NCBI GenBank assembly: GCA_963725185.1
Contig: CAVRXO010000006.1
Span: 1,302,001-1,366,000, forward strand
Source: VAZQ01 sp963725185
Lineage (GTDB): Bacteria > Pseudomonadota > Alphaproteobacteria > Rhizobiales > Xanthobacteraceae
Length of the DNA: 64,000 nt
Direction: 5' to 3'
The position numbers were made by a program, and so were the translations under genes. The notes under the pieces are model-generated. The model had not been told where the DNA came from. It did no database searches and saw nothing but the letters and a program-made list of their open reading frames with translations. Positions 1 through 7,439 of the stretch are shown piece after piece. How positions within the stretch are numbered: position 1 is the stretch's first letter; every line of letters begins with the position of its first letter.

Positions 1-2
1 AT

Positions 3-89
3 GCCGGCTATGTGTCGGCCGCGGCGGCCGAGCGCGATTACGGCGTCAACATCGGCAGCAACGGCAAGGCGCATATTTTGCGGCCGTAG
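3..89 (+). CDS. Hydantoinase B/oxoprolinase-like protein, C-terminal end
   Basis: Only the last 28 codons are in the window, and the frame is open to the left edge. The residues AGYVSAAAERDYGVNI match the usual C-terminal pattern of hydantoinase B/5-oxoprolinase beta subunits (GYVS..AA..DYGV). These enzymes hydrolyse hydantoins or 5-oxoproline with ATP in complex with an A subunit. The TAG stop (87-89) lies within the first bases of the palindromic repeat that starts at 86, so the repeat appears to supply the stop codon and the natural C-terminus may be slightly altered. Recognition rests on this short tail only. Confidence 0.5.
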   Translation, partial: AGYVSAAAAERDYGVNIGSNGKAHILRP

Positions 90-153
90 GGCGCAATCGC
101 TTTATTGCGCCAACAGCCTCGCCAAGCGGCGCAATAAAGCAATTGCGCCCTAC
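86..153. repeat. Palindromic repeat family A, copy 1
   Basis: The left arm GTAGGGCGCAATCGCTTTAT and the right arm ending in TTGCGCCCTAC are inverted copies around a short loop, so the RNA would form a strong hairpin. The same arms recur at 3961-3982 plus 6375-6468 (split by a transposon) and at 58749-58841. This copy abuts the end of the hydantoinase B-like gene and may act as a transcript end. Confidence 0.85.
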
Positions 154-234
154 CGTCCGATCCGCACCCGCTATATCGTAACGGCTCGCATGGGTCGGGT
201 TGAGCTTGGCGACAGCGTGAGCGAGGAGATTGCG

Positions 235-1312
235 GTGAACCGGATTCTGCGACTTTGCCTCGCCGGCATGTTGATGATTGCGGGCTGCACGACCGCCGGC
301 GCGCAAGAGATGAATCCGGCCCTCAAGGAGCTGGCGGCGGCGGCCGACCAGGAGGGCACCGTCGACGCTGAGCTGGAGCCAATCCTCGCTCGGCGGCAGC
401 CAGGGGGCGGCGCGCTTCCAGGCGGCGATGAACAAGGCGTTCGGCACCAATATCCGCATCAACTTCGTGCCCGGGCCCGACATGGCGCGCGTCATCAACC
501 AGGTGGCGACCGAGTTCTCGGCCGGGCAGAAGGCGCATGTCGACCTGCTGCTCGGCGCCGCGCCGCAGATCGCCCCGGTGGTCGAAGCTGAATTTCTTCG
601 AGCCGGTCGATTGGGCCAGCTACCTGCCGGAGCGCATCACCCCCAACATGATCGAGCTCGACGGCAAGATCATCCGCATCGTGACCGGGCTGTCGGGCGT
701 CACCTACAATGCGCAGCTCGCCCCGATGAAGCCGATCGCTGCTGGACGATTTCCTGAAACCCGAATGGAAGGGCAAGATCGCCTCGACGCCCTATGCCGC
801 CGGGCTTCGACGTGCTGCTGGCCGATGACGTCTGGGGCAAGGACAAGACGGTCGACTATGTGCGAGCGCTGGCGCGCCAGATCGCCGGCGTGATGCGCTG
901 CGGGGAGACCGAGCGGGTGGCCACCGGCGAATATCTCGCCCTGGTGATGGACTGCACCGGGCAGGATGCGCTGCTGTGGCAGGAGAAGGGCGCGCCGCTC
1001 GCGCAGATGATGCCGCTCGATGCCGCCCAGGAGCGCTACTACTATTTTGCGGTGCCCAAGAATGCCGAGCATCCGAACGCCGCCAAGCTGTTCACGATCT
1101 TTCTCCTGACCGGGGAGGGGCAGAAGCTCGCCTACGACACCTGGAAGATCGACCTGCATTTCCTGCCGGGCTCGAAGATGGGCGCCATGGTGGCCGACTA
1201 TCAGAAGCGCGGCGTCAAGTTCAAGGAAGTCACGGTGCAATGGTGGAGCGAGCATCCGGAGATCGACGCGACCAGAAGCGAGCTGATCAAGATCCTCACC
1301 ACCAAGCAATGA
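235..1312 (+). CDS. Extracellular solute-binding protein (iron/polyamine type), frameshifted
   Basis: This is a periplasmic binding protein of the FbpA/PotD-like class for an ABC importer. GTG 235 gives a lipoprotein-like signal sequence (LMIAGCTT). The conserved body is spread over three frames: AFGTNIRINFVPGPD, then FFEPVDWASYLPE, then the long clean frame from about 800 with FDVLLADDVWGKDK and a C-terminus PEIDATRSELIKI. Breaks lie near 395-415, 588, 737 and 797 and look like small insertions, for example an extra A in CCG(A)TCG near 737. The double permease at 1441-3197 follows. No ATPase is visible, so the third component is outside the window. The gene is either a recent pseudogene or, more likely, intact in the organism and damaged by consensus errors. 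Confidence 0.75.
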
Positions 1313-1338
1313 TGCCTGAGCATCGAGATCATTCTCTT

Positions 1339-1428
1339 GTCATGGCCGGGCTTGTCCCGGCCATCTCGATAAGGGAGGCATGGCGGTGCCACCCCGATCG
1401 GGATGGCCGGGACAAGCCCGGCCATGAC
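1339..1428. repeat. Palindromic intergenic repeat (GGCCGGGACAAGCCCGGCC type)
   Basis: GTCATGGCCGGGCTTGTCCC at 1339 pairs with its inverse ending at 1428 around a loop of about 40 bases. Each arm is itself self-complementary. It lies between the binding-protein and permease genes, where it could stabilise the upstream message or terminate part of the transcripts. Confidence 0.8.
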
Positions 1429-1440
1429 AACAGGAGGCAT

Positions 1441-3197
1441 CGTGCCTGCCTTCACCCCAACAACGCCGCGCCGCCGCGATTTCGGCGATGCCATGCCGGC
1501 CGTCATGCTGCTGGTGGTCGCTGGCCGCGAGCGCGGTGATCGTGTGCCATGCTGGCGCGTGGTGCTGTGGCTGAGCTGGACCAACGGCAGCCCGGGCGAT
1601 CCCGACCTCACCTACACGGCGCAGAACTTCGTCGATGTGTTCTCGGATCCGCGCACCTATCCGCGTGCTGCTCGACACCATCGACTTCTCCGCTCATCGC
1701 GCTCGCTGGTGGCGCTCGCATTCGGCATTCCGGCGGCCTGGCTCGTCGAGCGCACCGACTTTCCGGCCAAGACGCTGCTGTTCACCCTCATGGCGGTGGG
1801 CCTGCTCATCCCGGGCTTTGCGGCCGCCATGGGCTGGCTGTTCCTGCTGCATCCGCGCATCGGCCTCCTCAATCAGCTGCTGATGACGCAGCTTTCATCT
1901 CGCCAGCCCGCCGTTCAACATCATCACCATCGTCGGCATGGGCTGGGTGCAGGGACTCAACCTGGCGCCGCTCGCCTTCATCATGACGGCGGCGGTGTTC
2001 CGCTCGCATGGATCCGACGCTCGAGGAAGCCGCGCAGATGCACGGCGCCGGCCCGCTCACGGTCTGCGCCGCGATCACGCTGCGGCTGGCCTGGCCCGGC
2101 ATCCTGGCGGCCGTCGATCTACATCTTCATGATCGGCGTTCGCGGCCTTCGACGTGCCGGCGATCATCGGCTGGGGCAACCGCATCTTCACCTTCAGCGA
2201 CCTATCTCTATCTGCTGCTCAATCCGCAGGACGTCGCTGCCGCGCTACGGGCTTGGGGGCGGCGCTGAGCACGGTCGTCGATGGCGATCGCGGCGCTGAT
2301 GAGCCTCTGGTACGGCGCCATGCACAGACGCTCGCGCCGCTTTGCCGTGGTCACCGGACGGGCCTATCGGCCGAAAATCATCCGGCTCGGGCGCCGCCGC
2401 GCGGCGGCCTGGAGCTTCGTCGGCGTCTACTTCTGCTCGAGCAAGGTGCTGCCGATCGCGCTCCTGGCATGGAGCTCGCTGCTGCCGTTCTTCCAGCTCC
2501 CGTCGCGCGCGCGCCTTCGCGAGCGTCTCGCTCGCGCATTATTTTTCGCTGCCCTGGGAGCTGGTGCTCACCGCGCTGTGGAACACCTCCCTTCTGGCGA
2601 TCCTGACGCCGTCGCTGACGCTCTTGCTCAGTCTCGCCTTCTCGTGGATCGTGCTGCGCTCGCGATTTCCCGGGCGCGCCGCGTTCGATTTCATCGCCTT
2701 CCTGCCGCACGCGGTGCCCTGCGATCGTGTTCGGGGTCGGGGCGCTGCTGCTGACGCTGTTCGTGATCCAGCGCGCGCTGCCGATCTACGGCACCATCTG
2801 GATCCTGCTGATCGTGTTCACGGTCGCGCGCCTGAGCTACGGCACGCGCATGACCAATAGCGGCTTGATCCAGATTCACCCCGAGCTCGAGGAATCGGCG
2901 CTGATGAGCGGCGCCAGCGCCTGGACCGCATTGGCGCGGATAGCGCTGCCGCTGCTCGCGCCGACGCTGCTCTATGCCTGGCTGTGGATCGCGCTGCTGA
3001 TCTTTCGCGAGCTGACGCTGGCGGTCATCCTGTCGACCGCCGACAACCTGACGTTTCCGGTGGTGGTGTGGAGTCTCTGGCTCGGCGGCGGGCTCGGGCA
3101 GGCCTCCGCGCTCGCGGTGGTGATGCTGCTGATGATGACGCCGCTGATCGCGCTCTACTGGCTGCTCGCGCGCCGGCAGGGATTGCTGGCCACCTGA
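1441..3197 (+). CDS. ABC transporter double permease (iron/2-aminoethylphosphonate type), frameshifted
   Basis: This is an inner-membrane permease of about 580 residues with two fused BPD-transport domains, as in FbpB-like proteins. GTG 1441 follows GGAGG at 1433-1437. Readable pieces in order are LTYTAQNFVDVFSDPRTY, FGIPAAWLVERTDF, MGWVQGLNLAPLAFIM, MDPTLEEAAQMHGAGPL (first EAA loop), FSWIVLRSRFPGRA, and from 2727 to the stop an undamaged second half with HPELEESALMSGASAW (second EAA loop) and helices to the end. At least seven frame changes lie between about 1660 and 2730; several are single added bases, such as an extra C in CTCG(C)ATGG near 2031. The gene partners the binding protein upstream. 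The substrate cannot be read from sequence. Confidence 0.75.
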
Positions 3198-3204
3198 TGC
3201 GCGC

Positions 3205-3843
3205 TCAGTGGGGATGCCGATGCCGCCAATCCCACGGCGGCATGAAGGTCCCGGCCCAAATCCCGCGCTTGGCGGCATGCGCCTCGTCTTCCTGCGGCCG
3301 GTAGGCGTCGGAGTAATGATAATAGGCGAGCGCCCAGCCCTGCTGCACCATCCAGGCGTTCACGTCGGAGCCGTCCGGCAGGACGCAAACCGCGAGCACG
3401 CGCCGGTAGCGATCGAAGCCGGAGGATTCGCACTTGAGCGGCCGCCCGCCCAGGTGGTCGATCAGCATCCGCGTGGCGACCCGCCCGCAACGCCAATTCC
3501 GGTTGGCCGCATCGGTGCAGGTCTGGTCGGTCTCGGGTGCGTCGATCCCCAACAGGCGGATGCGCGAGCCGGCGATGTCGATCGTATCGCCATCGATCAC
3601 CCGCACCCTGCCGGCGATCTGCCCATGCGGCTCGTGCACCTCGTGCAGCTCGGCCGGCATTCGGACATCGACCCGATGGAAACCATGGATGGCAAGCGCC
3701 GCCGCCAGCACGAGAGCAAGCACCAGCGGCGGGATTCCAATCGGACTAGGCCCGGCCCGCACCAGGCTCGGCCGTCTATGCGGCGATTGCGGTTGCCAAT
3801 GCCTGCTCTGCAGGGTGCGCATGCGATCTACCGTCGGCGGCAT
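3205..3843 (-). CDS. Staphylococcal nuclease-like (SNase) protein, membrane-anchored
   Basis: The protein has 212 residues. A basic, proline-rich N-terminus precedes one hydrophobic segment (about residues 38-56, LVLALVLAAALAIHGF), so the nuclease domain is probably exported or anchored facing the periplasm. The SNase fold follows: RVIDGDTIDI, the catalytic-type arginine and glutamate in IRLLGIDAPE, and the second arginine in GFDRYRRVLAVC. The C-terminus is QGWALAYYHYSDAY...W.GTFMPPWDWR, typical of rhizobial thermonuclease homologues. The gene converges on the permease with a 7-base gap. The start is uncertain: GTG 3846 and ATG 3843 are adjacent and a later ATG (VDRM) is possible. Confidence 0.85.
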   Translation of the reverse strand: MPPTVDRMRTLQSRHWQPQSPHRRPSLVRAGPSPIGIPPLVLALVLAAALAIHGFHRVDVRMPAELHEVHEPHGQIAGRVRVIDGDTIDIAGSRIRLLGIDAPETDQTCTDAANRNWRCGRVATRMLIDHLGGRPLKCESSGFDRYRRVLAVCVLPDGSDVNAWMVQQGWALAYYHYSDAYRPQEDEAHAAKRGIWAGTFMPPWDWRHRHPH

Positions 3844-3960
3844 CACAACGGCCGCAAATCGACTCAGCCATTGTAGCCCATGTCGGCGCCGGACAGGCGG
3901 TCGAATCCGGTCAAATACTCGCCCGCGAACTGCGCGCGAACCCGGGTACGCGCCGCAGCC

Positions 3961-3982
3961 GTAGGGCGCAATCGCTTTATTG
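3961..3982. repeat. Palindromic repeat family A, copy 2, left part
   Basis: GTAGGGCGCAATCGC followed by the target bases CTTTATTG is the left arm of family A. It is cut off at 3982 by the transposon and resumes at 6375. Removing the transposon with one 8-base target copy restores the same junction (CTTTATTGCGCC) as in the copies at 86 and 58749. Confidence 0.9.
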
Positions 3983-4004
3983 GGGATTTATATACTTGAC
4001 TCCC
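3983..4004 (+). repeat. Left terminal inverted repeat of the IS1595-like element
   Basis: It starts GGGATTTATATACTTGACTC and matches the inverse of 6353-6374 at 21 of 22 positions (G versus C at position 16). Confidence 0.92.
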
Positions 4005-4059
4005 TTTTGCGGGGGTATGGTAGCCTACCAGAGGATGAAATTCCCTTGGAAGGGCAACC

Positions 4060-5205
4060 GTGGCTGACGACCAAGACAAGCCCCCTGTTACGCTGCCATC
4101 GGGCGATCCGGTGGCGGAAAATTCGCGTCAGGAATGGCTCAAGAAGCAGGCGCGATCTATTCTGGCATCCGAACAGCAACTTGGCTTGGGTGTGCCGCCG
4201 CTTATACCTAAAACCGTGGCTGACAAACCAGAAAAACCGGGCAGCTATCGAGCCCTACTGCGCCGAAGCGGTTCTTCTCTGCCGCCGCCTACGCCTGCGG
4301 ATAAACAGGCCATCACTGACGCCACCGAGCAAAGCGAACGATCTTCGGAGAAGACAACCGTGGCTGAGCCGTCCAAGGCTGGCGAGCGCCCTGGGACCAA
4401 GACGCTCGATTATATCGCTCTTGGGCTTCTTCTCGCCCCGCCTGCCGTGGTGTTCGAAATGTACGTAAAGGGCGAATCCATAGATTGGTGGAGGACTGCT
4501 GTCGCAACGCCGGTCTGCTGGGTAGCGGGCGGAATCGCCGTCTTAGCTTCTCATGGATGGCAATCGTGGCGATCCAAGAATACGCGTATTTTGCCATTTT
4601 TGATTGCGACGGAAAGCAGTTTTTGGGGAAAGGCGGTTATCGTAGCTGCTTCAATCGGGCTCGCCTTGGCACTATCGTCGTTCTTGTCAAATAAAAGTCC
4701 AATGCTCTCGACTGAGAGTGGATTCACCCAAGAACAGGTTAATGAAAAGATCGCAAGCGCCGTTGCGAACCTCAATTCTCAATTAGCGGAAGCTAATCGA
4801 CAAAGAGACGCCGTGCAGCGGGAAGTAAACGTGCTTAGACAAACACCGAATGCCCCACAACTCCCCAATCCCAGCTACGACGAGCCAAGAATCTTTACGA
4901 ATAAAACGATAGGTGAATTGCGTGATTTTTACAAAGACCGGACTGCTTTGCAGGGCGCCGCTTTTATGGCCGACGAAATTGGAAAATGGATAAATACAGA
5001 GGGCACAATACAATTCATTCGACCTGATGGCTTAGTGTTCCTCAGCGGCGAAGGCGGAATCATCTCCTGTGAGTTTAACGCCAGTTGGAATCCAAAACTA
5101 AGTGCCTTTCGCCCTGGAGAAACAATGAAAGTAGTAGGAAAAATTGGCACGGGGCAAATTGGAGTAAGTCCAATCTATCTTCGACCATGCGAAATACGTG
5201 GGTAG
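4060..5205 (+). CDS. Transposon passenger: three-helix membrane protein with coiled coil and C-terminal OB-fold-like domain
   Basis: The protein has 381 residues and I do not recognise it as a whole. GTG 4060 is preceded by GGAAGGG. Residues 1-115 are polar and proline-rich, with three copies of a TVAD/E-type motif. Three likely membrane segments lie near 118-135, 146-164 and 190-208. Residues 224-262 form a heptad-like helix (EKIASAVANLNSQLAEANRQ). The last 80 residues (GKWINTEGTI, GGIISCEF, GETMKVVGKI, YLRPCEI) resemble the tRNA_anti-like OB-fold pattern, in which strands surround a core GKI and end in a C-x-I strand. It is convergent with the transposase operon and lies fully inside the terminal repeats. 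Its base composition is closer to 50% GC, unlike the chromosome, which suggests foreign origin. Function is unknown: it could serve the element or be host-benefit cargo. Confidence 0.8.
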   Translation: MADDQDKPPVTLPSGDPVAENSRQEWLKKQARSILASEQQLGLGVPPLIPKTVADKPEKPGSYRALLRRSGSSLPPPTPADKQAITDATEQSERSSEKTTVAEPSKAGERPGTKTLDYIALGLLLAPPAVVFEMYVKGESIDWWRTAVATPVCWVAGGIAVLASHGWQSWRSKNTRILPFLIATESSFWGKAVIVAASIGLALALSSFLSNKSPMLSTESGFTQEQVNEKIASAVANLNSQLAEANRQRDAVQREVNVLRQTPNAPQLPNPSYDEPRIFTNKTIGELRDFYKDRTALQGAAFMADEIGKWINTEGTIQFIRPDGLVFLSGEGGIISCEFNASWNPKLSAFRPGETMKVVGKIGTGQIGVSPIYLRPCEIRG

Positions 5206-5222
5206 TCTTGCGATGACTGGCC

Positions 5223-5390
5223 TCAATCGTTTTTCCGAAGACTCTTGCGCTCAGCCAAAGCCTGAGCAGCAATCAAGCGCTTCCGCATTTTGCGCCGTTT
5301 TTTGGCTGGTTTCGTCTTCGGCTTTGGCCGATAGGCGAGCACAACATCCGCAATCGCATCTAGTTCTTTGGGCGGTTTTGGCTTCGTCAT
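5223..5390 (-). CDS. Small basic protein coupled to the transposase
   Basis: This 55-residue ORF starts MTKPKPPKELDAIADVVLAY and ends in a lysine/arginine-rich stretch (PAKKRRKMRKRL...). Its ATG overlaps the transposase stop as ATGA (5390-5387), the classic arrangement for translational coupling. The basic tail suggests nucleic-acid binding, perhaps an accessory factor, but this is inference. It ends 17 bases from the stop of the passenger gene, so the two transcripts converge inside the element. Confidence 0.65.
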   Translation of the reverse strand: MTKPKPPKELDAIADVVLAYRPKPKTKPAKKRRKMRKRLIAAQALAERKSLRKND

Positions 5391-6307
5391 TGGATAAGCC
5401 CCTTGTAGGTCAGGCGCTTGCCGGCAACGCCGTCCACGAAGCTGTCGAGCCGCGTCAACGTATGGTTCTTGACGTTGCCTTCGTTCAGCCGGAACGAAAA
5501 TTCGTCAACGTAGCGACCAAGATGCTTGGGACTGGCGTGGTGGTAGACGCCAATCAGTCCGCGTTTCATGACCGCGAAAACGCTTTCGATCCCGTTGGTG
5601 GTCACGTTGTCGCGGACGTATTCGCCGGCGCGATGATTGATGGTGTCGTGATCGAAGTTCGCAGCGCCAATTCCGTTGTAGGCGTGACTTTCATCGGTGT
5701 GCAGGGTCGAGCCCGTCTCGACGTGCTGATGGATCGCGGCTTGGACTGTTTCCTTGGTGACGCCGCCGATCGGCATGGCGACCAGCCGGCCGCCGCGCTC
5801 GCGCATCCCGAGAACCGGCGTCTTGCCAACGGGGCCGGGGCCGGCCTTAAGTTTCTTGTTTTCGTGCTTATTGCCTTCCTTGCCGCCGATGAACGTCTCG
5901 TCGATTTCGATGATGCCGGCGAGCTTCTTGAGATCGCGGCCGCCACACGCTTCCCGCAGTCGGTGCAGCACGAACCACGCCGACTTTTGCGTGATCCCGA
6001 TTTCCTTGGCGAGCTGCATCGAGGATATGCCCTTGCGGGCCGTCACGAGCAGGTACATCGCGTAAATCCACTTGTGCAGGGGAACGTGGCTCCGCTCGAA
6101 GATCGTTCCGGTGCGCACCGTGAAGTCTTCCTTGCACTGGTTGCAGCGGTAGAATCCGCCAGTCCGTTCCGTGATCCGCTCGCCCAAACCGCAGACCGGG
6201 CAGCGCGGGCCGTTGGGCCACAACCGGCCTTCCAGGTAGGTCCGGGCCGTCTCCTGGTCCGGGAACATTGCGAACAGTTCAAAGGTCGAAATGGTGCTTT
6301 TGGACAT
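5387..6307 (-). CDS. IS1595-family transposase
   Basis: The transposase has 306 residues. An N-terminal zinc ribbon (CPVCG...CNQCKEDF) is followed by a helix-turn-helix-like region (SSMQLAKEIGITQKSAWFVLHRLR). The catalytic core has the first aspartate in IIEIDETFIGG, the second in LHTDESHAYNG, and the N-x-x-E plus lysine segment NGIESVFAVMKRG, matching the DDN(E)K signature of ISXO2/IS1595 enzymes. The C-terminus is full length. ATG 6307 has GAGGGG upstream; a TTG two codons earlier is the alternative start. The start lies 46 bases from the right terminal repeat, so the promoter must be in or next to that repeat. Confidence 0.95.
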   Translation of the reverse strand: MSKSTISTFELFAMFPDQETARTYLEGRLWPNGPRCPVCGLGERITERTGGFYRCNQCKEDFTVRTGTIFERSHVPLHKWIYAMYLLVTARKGISSMQLAKEIGITQKSAWFVLHRLREACGGRDLKKLAGIIEIDETFIGGKEGNKHENKKLKAGPGPVGKTPVLGMRERGGRLVAMPIGGVTKETVQAAIHQHVETGSTLHTDESHAYNGIGAANFDHDTINHRAGEYVRDNVTTNGIESVFAVMKRGLIGVYHHASPKHLGRYVDEFSFRLNEGNVKNHTLTRLDSFVDGVAGKRLTYKGLIQ

Positions 6308-6352
6308 CGCCAACCCCTCGATTTATGCGGAAATTCTAGCCCGGAAAATCGA

Positions 6353-6374
6353 GGGAGTGAAGTATATAAATCCC
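6353..6374 (-). repeat. Right terminal inverted repeat of the IS1595-like element
   Basis: On the minus strand it reads GGGATTTATATACTTCACTC onward. The 8-base target duplication CTTTATTG follows at 6375-6382. Confidence 0.92.
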
Positions 6375-6468
6375 CTTTATTGCGCCGCTTCGGGAGGAAG
6401 CTTCCCTTATGTCAGAAGGTACAGAGCGCGGCATTGCCGCTTGGCGCAATAAAGCGATTGCGCCCTAC
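6375..6468. repeat. Palindromic repeat family A, copy 2, right part
   Basis: It continues the copy that begins at 3961: CTTTATTGCGCC, a loop of about 50 bases, then GGCGCAATAAAGCGATTGCG and CCCTAC. It ends 10 bases before the stop of the ECF sigma gene on the opposite strand. Confidence 0.88.
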
Positions 6469-6478
6469 GAGTGCGCGA

Positions 6479-7093
6479 TCAGACCCAGGCGCGCTCGAGG
6501 CCGCGGGCGGCCAGCAATTCGCCGATGCGCTTGCGCGCATAGAACATGCGGGTCTTCACCGTGTTCTGCGGGACGCCGATGATTTGCGCGACATCGTCGA
6601 TCGTGCGCTCGTGATAGTAGACCAGATCGATGATCTCGCGATGCGCCGGCGACAATTGCTTGAGGCAGTCGCGCAGGATCTCGCTGCGCTCGGTCTTCTG
6701 CAGCGCCACCTCCGGATTGTCGGACGGGTCCTCGACGAATTCGAGCACATCGTCATCCAATCCATCGGCCGAACGCCGCCGCAGCGCCGACAACGCCTTG
6801 TGGCGGGCGATCGCCAACAGCCAGGTGGATACTTGCGAGCGCGCCTCGAACTGGCCGGCATTGCGCCAGACCTCGATGAAGACCTCGCTCACCAGATCCT
6901 CGGCGGTGGCTTCGTTGTCCAGGAACCGGGTCAGGAACCGGAACACGCGCACGTTATGCCGTCCGAACAGGACCTGCATGGCGTCCTTGTCACCCTGCGC
7001 GATGAGGCCGACCAGCGCCTCGTCGGAAGTCTCCTTGTCGGCGGACCGGCGTCGGCCGGCCGCGACCGCCGCAATGGCGTCGCTGTATTGCAT
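6479..7093 (-). CDS. ECF-type RNA polymerase sigma factor
   Basis: The protein has 204 residues from ATG 7093 (MQYSDAIAAV); an in-frame ATG at 7171 would add 26 residues that look non-conserved. Region 2 is clear (ALVGLIAQGDKDAMQVLFGRH, LTRFLDNEATAEDLVSEVF, WLLAIARHKALSALRRR). Region 4 is a helix-turn-helix (LSPAHREIIDLVYYHERTI, IIGVPQNTVKTRMFYARKRI). It would direct RNA polymerase to a stress or stimulus regulon. No anti-sigma gene lies next to it: the downstream side is the repeat and transposon, so an original partner could have been displaced or never existed. Confidence 0.92.
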   Translation of the reverse strand: MQYSDAIAAVAAGRRRSADKETSDEALVGLIAQGDKDAMQVLFGRHNVRVFRFLTRFLDNEATAEDLVSEVFIEVWRNAGQFEARSQVSTWLLAIARHKALSALRRRSADGLDDDVLEFVEDPSDNPEVALQKTERSEILRDCLKQLSPAHREIIDLVYYHERTIDDVAQIIGVPQNTVKTRMFYARKRIGELLAARGLERAWV

Positions 7094-7439
7094 GGCTGAA
7101 ACCCCGTCTCCCTGCGCACGCTTTTCGCGTGTCGTGCTGAGCTTGTTGGTAGCAAGGCGGGGTTTCCACATGATTGCGCGGAACAGGAAAATGGTTTCAT
7201 TTCGTGGCGAATTGTTTCGATCAAACCTGTCGAAAGAAACATTTCGGCTGCCGCAAGCCGCCGCGCGCCTCGCGGACCCAAGCTGTTAATAAGAATTTAA
7301 TCCCAAATCCCGCGGCACCACCCGCGTCCCCTGCGGCATTTCGGCCGCCACGCGGCCGATGGCGGGACCGGCAGGAAAATTCTATGATGCGGCTTGCTGG
7401 CGGCGCCCCGCACGGGCGCTCCGGGGTCACGTGGGCAAG
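7094..7439. other. Divergent intergenic region between the sigma factor and the DctP operon
   Basis: These 346 bases contain no convincing gene. There is an A/T-richer stretch around 7290-7305 (GTTAATAAGAATTTAATCCC) and a small CGGCCG-loop-CGGCCG hairpin near 7345-7362. Promoters for both flanking transcripts must lie here, but I cannot place them with confidence. Confidence 0.5.

Larger units (their letters stand above)
3983..6374. mobile_element. IS1595-family transposon with passenger gene
   Basis: The element is 2,392 bp and is bounded by 22-bp terminal inverted repeats (3983-4004 and 6353-6374; GGGATTTATATACTT at both outer ends, one mismatch further in). It is flanked by identical 8-base target duplications CTTTATTG (3975-3982 and 6375-6382). 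GGG termini and 8-base duplications are typical of IS1595. It encodes a DDE transposase with an N-terminal zinc ribbon on the minus strand, a small overlapping ORF, and a convergent passenger gene with no recognised transposition role. The passenger is visibly richer in A and T than the surrounding chromosome. The intact ends, near-perfect repeats and uninterrupted genes indicate a recent insertion that may still be active. Confidence 0.93.

Noticed and set aside
3864..4079. Short minus-strand frame ending LTGFDRLSGADMGYNG beside the transposon
   Set aside because: Its upstream half is repeat and transposon sequence. The tail could be a remnant of a gene cut by the repeat, but no family is recognisable.
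5198..7099. Open frame on the plus strand crossing the transposase, repeat and sigma-factor genes
   Set aside because: It spans the transposon boundary and runs antisense to two well-supported genes.
7180..7215. GGAAC followed by a CGT-like element upstream of the DctP operon, resembling an EcfG promoter
   Set aside because: The spacing and the -10 element do not fit the consensus well, so it is not supported as a promoter.
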